From positions 427,194 through 491,193 of the forward strand of contig NZ_KB849727.1 in the NCBI RefSeq assembly GCF_000368865.1: a stretch of DNA of 64,000 nt. The letters run 5' to 3'. A model generated the notes under the pieces. The model had not been told where the DNA came from. It saw only the letters and a program-made list of their open reading frames with translations, and searched no databases. The position numbers and the translations under genes are program-made. This document shows positions 1 to 9,205 of the stretch, in pieces; position 1 is the first letter of the stretch; every line of letters begins with the position of its first letter. The stretch is from Acinetobacter bouvetii DSM 14964 = CIP 107468. Its GTDB lineage: Bacteria; Pseudomonadota; Gammaproteobacteria; Pseudomonadales; Moraxellaceae.

Positions 1-261
1 TTTAAACAAGCTTTTGAGAAGTACGAGAAAGCCTTAAAAATTCAGCCTAATCATACTTACAATTTAGCATGCTACTACTCGATAAAGAATAATGAAAAAC
101 TCTGTAAAGAGAATTTTCTGCATGCGGCGGAGCATAATACCCTCCCGTCAAGTAAACATCTAAATGAAGATTCTGATTTAAACAATGTGCGAGCAGAACA
201 ATGGTTTATAGATTTTCTCGAACGCTTAAAAGAGCAAAAGCAAATGGTAGAAACTGCTTAA
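1..261 (+). CDS. C-terminal end of a TPR-like protein (5' end outside window)
   Basis: The frame is open from the first base and stops with TAA at 259–261, giving the last 86 residues of a protein whose start lies off the left edge. The first residues (AFEKYEKALKIQPNH, then YNLACYYS) have the helix-turn-helix spacing of a tetratricopeptide repeat, followed by a shorter 'end-of-group' type repeat with two cysteines. The tail (WFIDFLERLKEQKQ) is probably a capping helix. TPR proteins are protein-binding scaffolds; nothing here says what the partner is. It faces mnmG and shares a terminator with it. Confidence 0.75.
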   Translation, partial: FKQAFEKYEKALKIQPNHTYNLACYYSIKNNEKLCKENFLHAAEHNTLPSSKHLNEDSDLNNVRAEQWFIDFLERLKEQKQMVETA

Positions 262-264
262 ATA

Positions 265-288
265 AAAACCCGCTCTAAAGCGGGTTTT
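265..288. terminator. Bidirectional terminator between TPR gene and mnmG
   Basis: A 10-bp perfect stem (AAAACCCGCT / AGCGGGTTTT) with a CTAA loop lies between two convergent genes. It has A's on one side and T's on the other, so it can serve both directions. Confidence 0.85.
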
Positions 289-304
289 CACAACTTAGAT
301 CAAC

Positions 305-2185
305 TTAAGCAGATTTCTTGGTTTGTGCATTCTTACGAATCGTAATCATCACCAATTGAACCGCCGCTGGTGTCACACCCGGAATACGGCTGGCTTGACC
401 CAAAGTTTCAGGACGAACATCCTTCAATTTCAATGTAATTTCACGTGAAAGACCCGAAACCACATCATAATTAAAATCAGCAGGAATACGCGTATCTTCC
501 AAGCGCTTCATTTGCGCAACGTCTTCTTGCTGACGGTTAATATAGCCTGCATATTTCACTGCAATTTCAATTTGTTCACCGACAAATGCAGACACTTCTG
601 AACCCGTCAATTCCGCAATTTGCGCAAAATTGATATTTGGACGCTTTAACAAATCAATTGCATTGGTTTCCTTAGACAAGTCATCACCTGTCATTTCAAC
701 GAACTTTTTACCCAATGGATTGTTTGGCGCTGCCCAAAGGTGCTGCAAACGGCCTTTTTCAGTTTCTACCGCTTCCATTTTTTGGCAGAACGAATCCCAG
801 CGCGCATCATCCACCAGCCCCATTTCACGGCCAATGGCAGTTAAGCGCTGATCTGCATTGTCTTCACGCAGCATCAAACGGTATTCCGCACGTGAGGTAA
901 ACATACGGTACGGCTCTTTAGTGCCTAATGTAATTAAGTCGTCTACAAGCACACCCATGTACGCTTCATCACGTTTTGGTGTCCATTGCTCTTGATCCCA
1001 TGCACGGCGTGCTGCGTTCAAGCCAGCAAGTAAGCCTTGCGCACCCGCTTCCTCATAACCAGTCGTACCGTTAATTTGACCTGCAAAATACAAGTTATTG
1101 ATTGATTTGGTTTCAAGAGAGAATTTCAACGCTTGCGGATTGAAATAGTCATATTCAATTGCATAACCCGGACGAAGAATATGCGCATTTTCCATGCCGC
1201 GGATTGAGCGAACCAATTCAAACTGAACATCGAATGGCAAAGATGTTGAAATACCGTTTGGATAAAGCTCGTGTGTATCCAAACCTTCTGGCTCCAGGAA
1301 TACTTGATGTGAGTCTTTATCGGCAAATTTATGAATTTTATCTTCAATCGATGGGCAATAGCGTGGGCCTACACCTTCAATTACGCCAGTATACATAGGC
1401 GAGCGGTCTAAACCGCCACGAATAATGTCGTGGGTGCGTTCATTGGTATGTGTGATATAGCAATTCACCTGCTCAGGATGCATTGATGCATCGCCCATGA
1501 ATGACATGGTTGGTGACGGGAAATCGCCCGGCTGCGGCGTCATTACAGAGAAGTCTACAGAACGCGCATCAATACGCGGCGGTGTCCCTGTTTTTAAACG
1601 GCCTACAGGCAAGTTCAACTCACGAAGGCGCGCAGCCAATGAAATTGATGGAGGATCACCCGCACGGCCGCCTGAAGCATTATTCAAACCTACGTGAATG
1701 ACACCGCCAAGGAATGTGCCTGTGGTTAACACAACGGTTTTCGCATCAAAGCGGATGCCCATTTGCGTTACCACACCTTTTACGGTATCGCCTTCAACAA
1801 TTAAGTCGTCTGCCGCTTGCTGGAAAATATCCAGATTCGCTTGGTTTTCTAAAGTCTCGCGGATTGCTGCTTTATAACGGATACGGTCCGCTTGCGCACG
1901 TGTTGCGCGTACAGCTGCGCCTTTGCGCGAGTTTAAAATACGGAATTGAATACCGCCCTTATCGGCCGCCAATGCCATAGCGCCGCCCAAGGCGTCAATT
2001 TCACGCACAAGGTGCGACTTGCCAATACCACCAATGGCTGGGTTGCAGCTCATCTGCCCTAAAGTCTCAATGTTATGAGTAAGGAGTAAAGTCTGTCGAC
2101 CCATACGTGCCGCAGCTAGCGCCGCTTCTGTACCCGCGTGACCGCCGCCGATAACAATGACATCGTAAACTTTAGGATAATGCAT
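305..2185 (-). CDS. mnmG: tRNA uridine-5-carboxymethylaminomethyl(34) synthesis enzyme MnmG
   Basis: MnmG (GidA) works with the GTPase MnmE to put the carboxymethylaminomethyl group on U34 of tRNAs that read NNA/NNG codons. It is a cytosolic FAD/NADH enzyme. The 626-residue product is close to the usual 625–630. The FAD dinucleotide motif GGGHAG is at residues 13–18 and the family signature [12 protein letters not shown] follows near residue 46. The conserved [15 protein letters not shown] segment lies in the second half, and a helical C-terminus that docks MnmE ends the protein. It is transcribed alone, toward the left, ending at the shared terminator. mnmE is not in the window. Confidence 0.97.
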   Translation of the reverse strand: MHYPKVYDVIVIGGGHAGTEAALAAARMGRQTLLLTHNIETLGQMSCNPAIGGIGKSHLVREIDALGGAMALAADKGGIQFRILNSRKGAAVRATRAQADRIRYKAAIRETLENQANLDIFQQAADDLIVEGDTVKGVVTQMGIRFDAKTVVLTTGTFLGGVIHVGLNNASGGRAGDPPSISLAARLRELNLPVGRLKTGTPPRIDARSVDFSVMTPQPGDFPSPTMSFMGDASMHPEQVNCYITHTNERTHDIIRGGLDRSPMYTGVIEGVGPRYCPSIEDKIHKFADKDSHQVFLEPEGLDTHELYPNGISTSLPFDVQFELVRSIRGMENAHILRPGYAIEYDYFNPQALKFSLETKSINNLYFAGQINGTTGYEEAGAQGLLAGLNAARRAWDQEQWTPKRDEAYMGVLVDDLITLGTKEPYRMFTSRAEYRLMLREDNADQRLTAIGREMGLVDDARWDSFCQKMEAVETEKGRLQHLWAAPNNPLGKKFVEMTGDDLSKETNAIDLLKRPNINFAQIAELTGSEVSAFVGEQIEIAVKYAGYINRQQEDVAQMKRLEDTRIPADFNYDVVSGLSREITLKLKDVRPETLGQASRIPGVTPAAVQLVMITIRKNAQTKKSA

Positions 2186-2444
2186 AGTGGTATTGAGAGA
2201 ATTAAAAAATGGATAACCAAAGATTATAGCAAAAGTTCAGCCATAAGTTGACAGAATAAGTCAATTTTCTTGCTATTTGCTATCACAGCACCTCCATAGA
2301 GGCAATCATTTGTTATACAAAATTGCATAACTCATCAAAATGAAACAATTTTAAAGTAAAAATTACCTGATCGATATTGCATTATTCTGGTTATTTTTTA
2401 TGCTTTTATATGATCCCATGAGAAACCACATAAGGACAACAATC

Positions 2445-2795
2445 ATGAAGAAGAACTTTATTCTGTCATCGATTCTCTGCGGTTTGTGTTTGGCGCCATT
2501 TGCCGCTTCGGCCAATGATAAAGTCGAAACAGTTTACAATCCTCAAAAATACCAGCAAGTCTGTAAAGGCAAATCCCAAGGTGCACCAGTAAGCTTTGCC
2601 TATCGGGGAATTATCTGGAACGGCACTTGCGAGCCTCAATTCTTTGCTTCAGGCAAACATGCCATGATTAAAGGCGATGAGCCCGAATTATACAACACCT
2701 GCTCCAGCGCTTCAGGCGCTGCGTCAGTCACAATCGGCGGCACAGAAGTAAAGGGTAAATGCGCTCTGGGCTTTATGGCGCCCCGCCCTAAATAA
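2445..2795 (+). CDS. Small exported cysteine-containing protein, unknown function
   Basis: The product has 116 residues. I chose ATG 2445 over an upstream in-frame start because it has an AAGGA-type ribosome site 6–12 bases before it and because it begins with a clean signal peptide (two lysines, a hydrophobic core, AASA cleavage near residue 23). The mature part, about 93 residues, has four cysteines, enough for two periplasmic disulfides, and several short Gly/Ser-rich turns. I do not recognise the family. Such small exported proteins are common in Acinetobacter, so it is probably a conserved hypothetical. It stands alone with its own terminator. Confidence 0.8.
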   Translation: MKKNFILSSILCGLCLAPFAASANDKVETVYNPQKYQQVCKGKSQGAPVSFAYRGIIWNGTCEPQFFASGKHAMIKGDEPELYNTCSSASGAASVTIGGTEVKGKCALGFMAPRPK

Positions 2796-2835
2796 CCACT
2801 TATCCATAAACAGCTAACAAATGTTAACTGTTTCA

Positions 2836-2872
2836 AAAAGCGGGTAAAAATGTTTAATTTTCACCCGCTTTT
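2836..2872 (+). terminator. Terminator after the small exported protein
   Basis: Stem AAAAGCGGGT / ACCCGCTTTT with an A+T-rich loop, and T's running on after the second arm. The inner bases (AAAA / TTTT) can extend the pairing with one bulge. Confidence 0.8.
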
Positions 2873-2946
2873 ATTTATTGCTAATTTAAAAAACTTGGTT
2901 ACACTCAAAAAACATACAGAAGGACAAAAACAAAAAAGGATATTCC

Positions 2947-3834
2947 ATGGATTCGGGGTTATTTGCTTTTTTCCTGCCGACCACGCTGGCCCTCATGATG
3001 ATGGGCTTAGGCTTAGAGCTTTCAGTTAAAGATTTCATGCGTGTGGGGCGCTATCCCAAGGCTATTTTTTTAGCGCTTTTTACCCAGCAGATTATACTCG
3101 TGGGCATTGCTTTTCTTATCTGCAAAATGCTGAATTTACCGCCGCTGCTGTCCGTTGGCTTAATGCTGCTCGCTGCATCGCCCGGCGGCCCGACCGCCAA
3201 CCTCTTCAGCTACATCTATAAAGGCGATGTCGCGCTCAATATTACATTGACCGCAATCAACTCTGTGATCTGCACATTCACTTTGCCATTTATTGTGAAT
3301 TTATCCATTATCTATTTTTTAGGTGACAACCAAACCATCGGCATGCCCATCGAAAAAATTGCGCATGTCTTTTTAATCATATTTGTCCCCGTCAGCCTTG
3401 GCATGCTTCTCCGCTATGCTGTGCCTGCCCTCAGCTATCAGCTAACCCGGCCAATGCGCCTGATTTCAATTTTCTTTTTATTTTTTATTTTTCTCTATGC
3501 GCTTTTCAGGGAAAAATCAAATATCGTTCTGTATTTTGCCGATGTTGGCCTAGCAACTGGAATTTTCTGTTTTACCAGCCTATTTCTTGGATATTCCATT
3601 CCAAATTTTGCCAAAATTCCTGAACGTCAAGCGCGTGCCTGCACATTTGAAATCGGCATTCACAACACTGCCATTTCACTTACGATTGCGCTGTCCGTGC
3701 TATCCAACACCACCATTGCAATCCCAGCTGGGGTATACACAATTTTCATGTATGTTTTTGTGATGTTTTTTGGATTTATTCTAACGCGCAAAAATAATCA
3801 GTTAATGACAGCTTCCAATACGCCAAAAATTTAG
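2947..3834 (+). CDS. Bile acid:sodium symporter (BASS) family transporter, copy 1
   Basis: A 295-residue, very hydrophobic inner-membrane protein with about nine or ten transmembrane segments. The family marks are GLGLELSVKDF near residue 22, the LAASPGGPTANLFSY segment near residue 75 (crossing helix with the Pro-Gly-Gly break), ITLTAINS and, near the end, CTFEIGIHNTAI. This is the architecture of bacterial BASS/YocS-type sodium-coupled carriers of organic anions; bile acid itself need not be the substrate. AAAAAGGA precedes ATG 2947. It is followed 61 bases later by a close paralogue, so the two may be co-transcribed. Confidence 0.88.
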   Translation: MDSGLFAFFLPTTLALMMMGLGLELSVKDFMRVGRYPKAIFLALFTQQIILVGIAFLICKMLNLPPLLSVGLMLLAASPGGPTANLFSYIYKGDVALNITLTAINSVICTFTLPFIVNLSIIYFLGDNQTIGMPIEKIAHVFLIIFVPVSLGMLLRYAVPALSYQLTRPMRLISIFFLFFIFLYALFREKSNIVLYFADVGLATGIFCFTSLFLGYSIPNFAKIPERQARACTFEIGIHNTAISLTIALSVLSNTTIAIPAGVYTIFMYVFVMFFGFILTRKNNQLMTASNTPKI

Positions 3835-3895
3835 TTTCCACTTAAAACAATAGACATAAAGAGAATAACTGCCAATTTAATCAAGGAGTGAACAG

Positions 3896-4780
3896 ATGGA
3901 TTCTGGAATCATCACCATTATGCTGCCGCTAGCCTTGGCCTTCATCATGATTGGCCTTGGCTTAGAACTCACGCCTAAAGATTTTGCACGGGTCACCAAA
4001 CACCCCAAAGCCGTACTGATCGCATTATTCTGCCAACTCATTCTGCTGGTGGGCATTGCTTATGCACTCTGCAAGGTTTTTGCATTAGAGCCCTTATTGG
4101 CAGTGGGCTTAATGCTGCTGGCGGCCTCACCAGGCGGCAGCACGGCGAATTTATTCAGCTACCTGTTTAAGGGGGATTTAGCATTAAATATTACGTTAAC
4201 CGCAATTAACTCTGTCATAGCTGCACTGACCTTGCCTTTAATCGTCAATTTTTCAATTATGCATTTCATGCAGGAAGGCCAGCAAATCAGCCTGCAGTTT
4301 TCCAAAATCCTGCAAGTATTCGGCATTATCATCATTCCTGTTTGCATTGGCATGCTGATCCGCCATTACGCGCCCGCACTCACTCACAAACTCAACAAAC
4401 CCCTGCGGATTTTTGCCGTTATCTTTCTCATCTTAATCATTACTGGCGCAGTAGTCAGCGAGCGGCAAAACATCGCGAACTATTTAGGTCAAGTTGGCGC
4501 CGCTACTGCAATCTTTTGCATCTGCAGCCTATGCATCGGATATTTCATCCCGCGCATATTCAATATTAACAGCGCGCAAGCCAGAGCCTGCGCATTTGAG
4601 ATCGGCATCCACAACAGCACACTGGCAATGACGATTGCACTCACCGTGATGTCCAGCGCGACTGTCGCCATGCCTGCCGCTGTATATTCCATCTTTATGT
4701 ACATTTTTGCTGCAGTCTTTGGCACACTGATCAGCAGATATGCCCCCTTAAGCGCAGAATCACCAGAAGCCGCAAATTAA
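3896..4780 (+). CDS. Bile acid:sodium symporter (BASS) family transporter, copy 2
   Basis: A 294-residue paralogue of the preceding gene. The motif series is the same: GLGLELTPKDF, LAASPGGSTANLFSY, ITLTAINS, CAFEIGIHNSTL. Clear sequence divergence in the loops shows an old duplication rather than a recent one. The Pro-Thr of copy 1 is Ser-Thr here in the crossing-helix motif, and the fifth to seventh helices differ most, which may mean different substrates. AGGAG lies before ATG 3896. A terminator hairpin at 4812 closes the pair. Confidence 0.88.
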   Translation: MDSGIITIMLPLALAFIMIGLGLELTPKDFARVTKHPKAVLIALFCQLILLVGIAYALCKVFALEPLLAVGLMLLAASPGGSTANLFSYLFKGDLALNITLTAINSVIAALTLPLIVNFSIMHFMQEGQQISLQFSKILQVFGIIIIPVCIGMLIRHYAPALTHKLNKPLRIFAVIFLILIITGAVVSERQNIANYLGQVGAATAIFCICSLCIGYFIPRIFNINSAQARACAFEIGIHNSTLAMTIALTVMSSATVAMPAAVYSIFMYIFAAVFGTLISRYAPLSAESPEAAN

Positions 4781-4811
4781 GCCCTCAAGACTTCGGCACA
4801 AGAACACCCAT

Positions 4812-4838
4812 AAGGATGCCAAGGCATCCTTTATTTTT
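4812..4838 (+). terminator. Terminator after the BASS pair
   Basis: Stem AAGGATGCC / GGCATCCTT with a very short loop, followed by TATTTTT. Confidence 0.75.
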
Positions 4839-4919
4839 GCACGAATGAAATAAGTTATAGGCGCCGCATAACGAGTTCCGCTACAATAGCTTTTTACATA
4901 ACAAATTTAGGTTTTTGCC

Positions 4920-5822
4920 GTGAAGTGGTTACAAATTCATATTACTGTTGATCAAGCGCAAGTCGATTACACTGAAACCCTGCTCAGCTCTTTAGGCGCA
5001 GTGAGTGTAACTTTGGACGACGCTGAGAATCAGGAACTGCTGGAACCGCTTCCAGGTGAGACGCCGCTATGGAATAAAGTCATTGTGACGGGCATCTACG
5101 CGCAGGAAGATGACGAAGAAATTGATGTAGCAGCCTTAGAAACCTTTATTAAAGCTCAATTGCCTGATGCGCCAATGCGCAGTGAGTTTATTGAAGATCA
5201 GGAATGGGAACGCACATGGATGGACGCCTATGAGCCAATCCAAATTGCTGAGAAATACTGGATTGTTCCTGAATGGATGGAAGCGCCTGAAGCGGACGCA
5301 GTAAACATTAAGCTTGATCCAGGCTTGGCCTTTGGCACAGGCAACCATGCATCTACATTCCTTTGCCTGCAGTGGCTAGGCCAAACGGATGTTAAAGATA
5401 AAGTTGTCATCGACTATGGATGCGGTTCAGGCATTTTAGGCGTTGCCGCATTGCTGCTAGGCGCTAAAAAAGTCTACGCAACAGATATTGACCCGCAAGC
5501 GGTGCATGCAACACAGCAAAATGCTGAACTCAATGGCGTGCTGGATAAACTTTATGTCGGCCTTCCTGAAGAATTCAATACGGAATTCAAAGGCCAGCAA
5601 GCAGATGTGCTGCTTGCAAACATTCTGGCAGGACCGCTGATGTCGCTTGCGCCTGAATTCTCAACTTTAATTAAATCTGCGGGTGAGTTCGCATTAGCGG
5701 GTGTAATTAAAGAGCAAGTTGATGATGTTTCTCGTGTTTATTCTGAATTTTTTGATATATTAGATGTTCAGGAACGTGAAGAACACTGGTGCCGAATCTC
5801 AGGTAAGCGCCAATCGCATTAA
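4920..5822 (+). CDS. prmA: Ribosomal protein L11 methyltransferase PrmA
   Basis: PrmA trimethylates lysines and the N-terminus of ribosomal protein L11 using S-adenosylmethionine. The start is a GTG at 4920; the product is 300 residues, close to the usual 290–300. The N-terminal substrate-binding domain (about 1–90) is followed by the class I methyltransferase domain. That domain carries [14 protein letters not shown], the SAM-binding [14 protein letters not shown] with DIDP after it, and the catalytic-loop [10 protein letters not shown]. It is followed 19 bases later by the zinc-ribbon gene. In pseudomonads prmA also sits upstream of dusB-fis, and the order here keeps that frame without dusB. 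Confidence 0.96.
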   Translation: MKWLQIHITVDQAQVDYTETLLSSLGAVSVTLDDAENQELLEPLPGETPLWNKVIVTGIYAQEDDEEIDVAALETFIKAQLPDAPMRSEFIEDQEWERTWMDAYEPIQIAEKYWIVPEWMEAPEADAVNIKLDPGLAFGTGNHASTFLCLQWLGQTDVKDKVVIDYGCGSGILGVAALLLGAKKVYATDIDPQAVHATQQNAELNGVLDKLYVGLPEEFNTEFKGQQADVLLANILAGPLMSLAPEFSTLIKSAGEFALAGVIKEQVDDVSRVYSEFFDILDVQEREEHWCRISGKRQSH

Positions 5823-5841
5823 CCGATTTACTTAAACACTT

Positions 5842-6732
5842 ATGAGCAATAAACAGACATTCTGCCCGACTTGCGCTACAACTTATAAAGTAACTGTTGC
5901 TCAGCTGACTATGGCGCAGGGCATGGTTTGTTGCCCCAAGTGTTCCACATCGTTTAATGCGCTCAGCTATTTAGTCGCAGCCAAGGCTTTAATGCCTGAG
6001 GCTGCGGCAGCATTAGAGCTGCGCGACTCAAACATCCAATTTGAGCCTCAAGCCATCGACATCTCTAAGCTGAATTTGCAGAATGAACTGCAGAGCGCAG
6101 CTGAACAGCCCCGCAAGCTTCTGGATCTTTTTGAAGATAAAGTCGAAAACTCAAATATTGACCTGAAAACTTATCTGAACAATCTAAACTATTTCAGCAC
6201 AGAGCCTATAGGCAACTTCCCTGCGCTGAATTGGTCTGAAAAAGCAGATACCGAATCTAAGCGCGGCGTTTTATATTATGCAATGTGGAGCATCATCAAT
6301 ATTGCATTAATCAGTACCCTGCTATTTCAATTTTTCTGGTTTAATCCCCAATACTTAAAAAACAGCCCGGTCATGGCTTTCGCATTCAATGCCGCCTGCG
6401 ATGTCTTTAACTGCTCTAAACTGGAAGAGCATTACAATCTTATTGCCACTAAAAAAGTTAAAGTCCGCACCATTTCCAAAAAAGAAGTCGAATTCTCCGG
6501 CCAGCTGATTAATTACCATGAACGCAGTTTAGCTTTGCCCGTTATTAAAGTTGAGCTCAAGGATAACGGTACTGTTTTTTCCACCTATACCTTACAGCCG
6601 CAGCAATATTTAGCAGAAAGCTTATCTGGAATTCAGCGCATCCCTTCCAACAGCCCATTCAAATTCAATTTTAGACTGCCCGTCGACCGTAAAAGCTTCA
6701 ATAGCTACGATTTAGAAATAATTCGGCCATAA
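5842..6732 (+). CDS. MJ0042-type zinc-ribbon, DUF3426 membrane protein
   Basis: A 296-residue protein in three parts. An N-terminal zinc ribbon has C8-x2-C11 and C31-x2-C34, the MJ0042 pattern. An acidic linker runs to about residue 135. A single transmembrane segment (about 148–168, rich in I/L/F/W) is followed by a periplasmic DUF3426-type beta domain with two cysteines in its first third. The topology is therefore a cytosolic metal-binding head, one membrane pass and a periplasmic domain. The function is not known for the family. Its place between prmA and fis is conserved in pseudomonads and relatives. Confidence 0.88.
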   Translation: MSNKQTFCPTCATTYKVTVAQLTMAQGMVCCPKCSTSFNALSYLVAAKALMPEAAAALELRDSNIQFEPQAIDISKLNLQNELQSAAEQPRKLLDLFEDKVENSNIDLKTYLNNLNYFSTEPIGNFPALNWSEKADTESKRGVLYYAMWSIINIALISTLLFQFFWFNPQYLKNSPVMAFAFNAACDVFNCSKLEEHYNLIATKKVKVRTISKKEVEFSGQLINYHERSLALPVIKVELKDNGTVFSTYTLQPQQYLAESLSGIQRIPSNSPFKFNFRLPVDRKSFNSYDLEIIRP

Positions 6733-6786
6733 GATTGAAAAAAACTATTAAAAATTGCAAAAAAACATAAAAAAAATGCAGTTTTC

Positions 6787-6845
6787 TTGCTCACTTTTTC
6801 TTAGACAATGGTATGATACGCGCCACGAAAGCTTTGCACTGCAAA
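6787..6845 (+). promoter_or_regulatory. Probable fis promoter with extended -10 and GC-rich discriminator
   Basis: TGGTATGAT at 6809–6817 is an extended -10 element, with a weak -35 (TTGCTC) at 6787. The bases after it (ACGCGCC) form a GC-rich discriminator of the kind found at growth-rate and ppGpp-controlled promoters, including E. coli fis. A perfect palindrome TTTGCA-C-TGCAAA lies just downstream of the expected start and could be an operator. The start site itself is inferred. Confidence 0.55.
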
Positions 6846-7088
6846 CTCCTCACTGATTTTTCACAACAAATATTATTCCGCAAAATGCGCATTATCCAAT
6901 ATTGCGTATAGAGCAGATTTTTTTGTTTGATTTTTGCCTGTAACAAATATTAATCTATTGTTACGCTTAAATTTCGATCAATCCTTTGAGTTGTGGCAAG
7001 CTAAAGCTAAATTGCAATGTCCACGTTTTAGAGCTTCTGTTTTAAGATCTAAAGCAGAGTTCATTGAATTTATAGACCACTTTTTTTA

Positions 7089-7119
7089 TATCACTTTACC
7101 CAAGTGATAACTGATTTTT
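7089..7119 (+). terminator. Terminator-like hairpin 15 bases before the fis start codon
   Basis: An 8-bp perfect stem TATCACTT / AAGTGATA with a 5-base loop is followed by CTGATTTTTT. It is A+T rich, so weak, but placed as an attenuator or as the 3' end of a short RNA made from the promoter near 6812. Its right arm contains a GTG that is also an in-frame upstream start for fis. Confidence 0.4.
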
Positions 7120-7133
7120 TCGGATCAATTCGC

Positions 7134-7403
7134 ATGAATAGCAAATCTCCTATTTTTACTGCACAATCTGATGTCGCTCTTCGTATTCACGTAGACCGCG
7201 CAGTTCGTCATTACTTTGCACAGCTGCAAGGCGAACAGCCTTCTCAGGTGTATGACATGGTGCTGGCAGAAATGGAGAAACCTCTTTTATCTGTAGTTCT
7301 AGAATATACGCGTGGCAACCAGACACGCGCTGCCGAGATTCTCGGTTTAAACCGCGGGACTTTACGTAAAAAGTTAAAAGCTCACGGTTTAATGAGTGAA
7401 TAA
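7134..7403 (+). CDS. fis: DNA-binding protein Fis
   Basis: Fis is a nucleoid protein that bends DNA and activates rRNA and other growth genes. From ATG 7134 the product is 89 residues, near the 90–98 of enteric Fis. A GTG 30 bases upstream would add ten residues but lies in a hairpin, so the ATG is preferred. The C-terminal helix-turn-helix is plain: [28 protein letters not shown] matches the core of Fis almost exactly when read in two halves ([19 protein letters not shown] and RKKLKAHGL). Helix A/B dimer residues precede it. The gene has its own promoter region and its own terminator, and is separated from purH by 95 bases. Confidence 0.95.
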   Translation: MNSKSPIFTAQSDVALRIHVDRAVRHYFAQLQGEQPSQVYDMVLAEMEKPLLSVVLEYTRGNQTRAAEILGLNRGTLRKKLKAHGLMSE

Positions 7404-7410
7404 ATGATAA

Positions 7411-7441
7411 AATGCTTGCGGCTTCCGCAGGCATTTTTTTT
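7411..7441 (+). terminator. Terminator after fis
   Basis: Stem AATGCTTGCGG / CCGCAGGCATT with one G·T pair and a CTT loop, followed by seven T's. Confidence 0.88.
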
Positions 7442-7498
7442 AACCTGTATTTGACCGATTTCTGTTTTAATCTGCACTTGAAAACTGTGACGAAGATC

Positions 7499-9073
7499 AT
7501 GACTATTAAACGCGCTTTAATCTCTGTTTCCGATAAGACTGGTATTGTTGAATTTGCACAAAACCTTGTAGCTCTAGGGGTAGAAATTTTATCTACTGGC
7601 GGCACTTACAAATTGTTGAAAGACAATAATGTGGCTGTAGTTGAAGTTTCAGAGCACACAGGTTTCCCTGAAATGATGGACGGCCGTGTAAAAACACTGC
7701 ATCCGAAAATTCATGGCGGTATCCTTGCCCGTCGCGGTCTAGATGAAGCTGTAATGGCTGAACACAATATCGATGCAATCGATTTAGTGGTTGTTAACCT
7801 TTATCCGTTTGCAGCAACAGTCGCTAAGCCAAACTGTTCACTTGCAGATGCCATTGAAAACATCGACATCGGCGGTCCAACAATGGTTCGTGCTGCTGCG
7901 AAAAACCATGCATCTGTAGGTATCGTAGTCAATGCTTCTGACTATGCAGCCGTTGTTGAAGAATTAAAAGCCAATGGCGCTTTATCACATGCAACTCGTT
8001 TTGACTTAGCTGTGAAAGCATTTGAACACACTGCTCAATACGACGGTATGATCGCATCTTACTTAGGCGCTCGCGTAGGTAAAGAAGACGGCCAAGCAGA
8101 TAAATTTGCGCGTACTTTCAATACCCAGTTAAATAAAGTTCAAGATTTACGTTACGGTGAAAACCCGCACCAATCTGCGGCTTTCTATGTAGAGGCAACT
8201 GCAACTGAAGCTTCTGTTTCAACTGCGAAACAGCTTCAAGGTAAAGAACTTTCTTATAACAATATCGCAGATACAGATGCAGCGCTTGAATGTGTGAAAT
8301 CATTTGCAAAACCTGCTTGCGTCATCGTTAAACATGCCAACCCATGTGGCGTTGCGGTTTCTCTAGACGGCATCCAAGCCGCTTATGACTTGGCTTATGC
8401 AACTGACCCTGAATCTGCATTCGGCGGCATCATTGCATTCAACCGTGAATTAGACGTTGCAACAGCGCAAGCGATTGTAGACCGTCAATTCGTTGAAGTG
8501 ATCATTGCACCAAGCATTGCTGAAGGCGTATTAGAAGTGACTGGCGCGAAGAAAAACGTACGTGTACTTGTATGCGGCGAACTTCCTGCAATTGATGCCC
8601 GTCAATCTCAGTTAGACTACAAGCGTGTGAATGGCGGCTTATTGGTTCAAGACCAAGACTTAGGCATGATCACTAAAGATGATCTTAAAGTCGTGACTAA
8701 ACGCGCGCCGACTGAACAAGAAATCGATGACATGATCTTTGCTTGGAAAGTTGCGAAATACGTTAAATCAAACGCAATTGTTTATGCTAAAAACCGTCAA
8801 ACGATTGGTGTGGGCGCAGGTCAAATGAGCCGCGTTAACTCTGCCCGTATTGCGGCGATTAAAGCTGAGCACGCTGGCTTAGTGGTTGAAGGCGCTGTAA
8901 TGGCATCTGATGCATTCTTCCCATTCCGTGATGGTATTGATAACGCAGCGAAAGCTGGTATCAAATGCATTATCCAACCGGGTGGTTCTATGCGTGATGA
9001 AGAAACAATTGCTGCTGCTGATGAAGCTGGTATTGCAATGGTATTCACTGGCATGCGTCACTTCCGTCACTAA
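7499..9073 (+). CDS. purH: Bifunctional AICAR transformylase / IMP cyclohydrolase PurH
   Basis: PurH does the last two steps of IMP synthesis: formyl transfer from 10-formyl-tetrahydrofolate to AICAR, then ring closure. The start at ATG 7499 gives 524 residues and begins [15 protein letters not shown], the standard PurH opening; a longer upstream frame lacks a plausible start. The N-terminal MGS-like cyclohydrolase domain (about 1–200, STGGTYKLL and [13 protein letters not shown]) is followed by the transformylase domain with the catalytic Lys-His in [15 protein letters not shown] sequence (here [12 protein letters not shown]) and the end motif [10 protein letters not shown]. purD follows after 132 bases and a strong hairpin. 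Confidence 0.97.
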   Translation: MTIKRALISVSDKTGIVEFAQNLVALGVEILSTGGTYKLLKDNNVAVVEVSEHTGFPEMMDGRVKTLHPKIHGGILARRGLDEAVMAEHNIDAIDLVVVNLYPFAATVAKPNCSLADAIENIDIGGPTMVRAAAKNHASVGIVVNASDYAAVVEELKANGALSHATRFDLAVKAFEHTAQYDGMIASYLGARVGKEDGQADKFARTFNTQLNKVQDLRYGENPHQSAAFYVEATATEASVSTAKQLQGKELSYNNIADTDAALECVKSFAKPACVIVKHANPCGVAVSLDGIQAAYDLAYATDPESAFGGIIAFNRELDVATAQAIVDRQFVEVIIAPSIAEGVLEVTGAKKNVRVLVCGELPAIDARQSQLDYKRVNGGLLVQDQDLGMITKDDLKVVTKRAPTEQEIDDMIFAWKVAKYVKSNAIVYAKNRQTIGVGAGQMSRVNSARIAAIKAEHAGLVVEGAVMASDAFFPFRDGIDNAAKAGIKCIIQPGGSMRDEETIAAADEAGIAMVFTGMRHFRH

Positions 9074-9140
9074 GTTGACGACTTGATCATGACAATTAAG
9101 CACAGTCTTTTGCTTAATACACTAGATTTCTAATCTTGCA

Positions 9141-9175
9141 TAAAGTCCTCTCCTGCTTTCAGGTTGAGGACTTTA
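9141..9175 (+). terminator. Two-part hairpin between purH and purD
   Basis: Outer stem TAAAGTCCTC / GAGGACTTTA (10 bp) encloses an inner stem CCTG-CTTT-CAGG. Only a loose T tract follows (TGTCATTTTC), so it may be a partial terminator or an mRNA-stabilising hairpin that sets the purH:purD ratio. Confidence 0.5.
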
Positions 9176-9205
9176 TGTCATTTTCGATTCATGGAGTATG
9201 AACCG

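Larger units (their letters stand above)
6733..7133 (+). other. 400-base gene-free leader region before fis
   Basis: No open frame with coding character is present. The region holds an extended -10 promoter near 6809, a 13-base palindrome at 6833–6845 (TTTGCA-C-TGCAAA), a 7-bp inverted repeat GTAACAA/TTGTTAC at 6940–6964, and a hairpin with a following T tract at 7089–7119. If transcription begins near 6824 the fis mRNA has an untranslated leader of about 310 bases. In pseudomonads this interval holds dusB. Confidence 0.6.
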
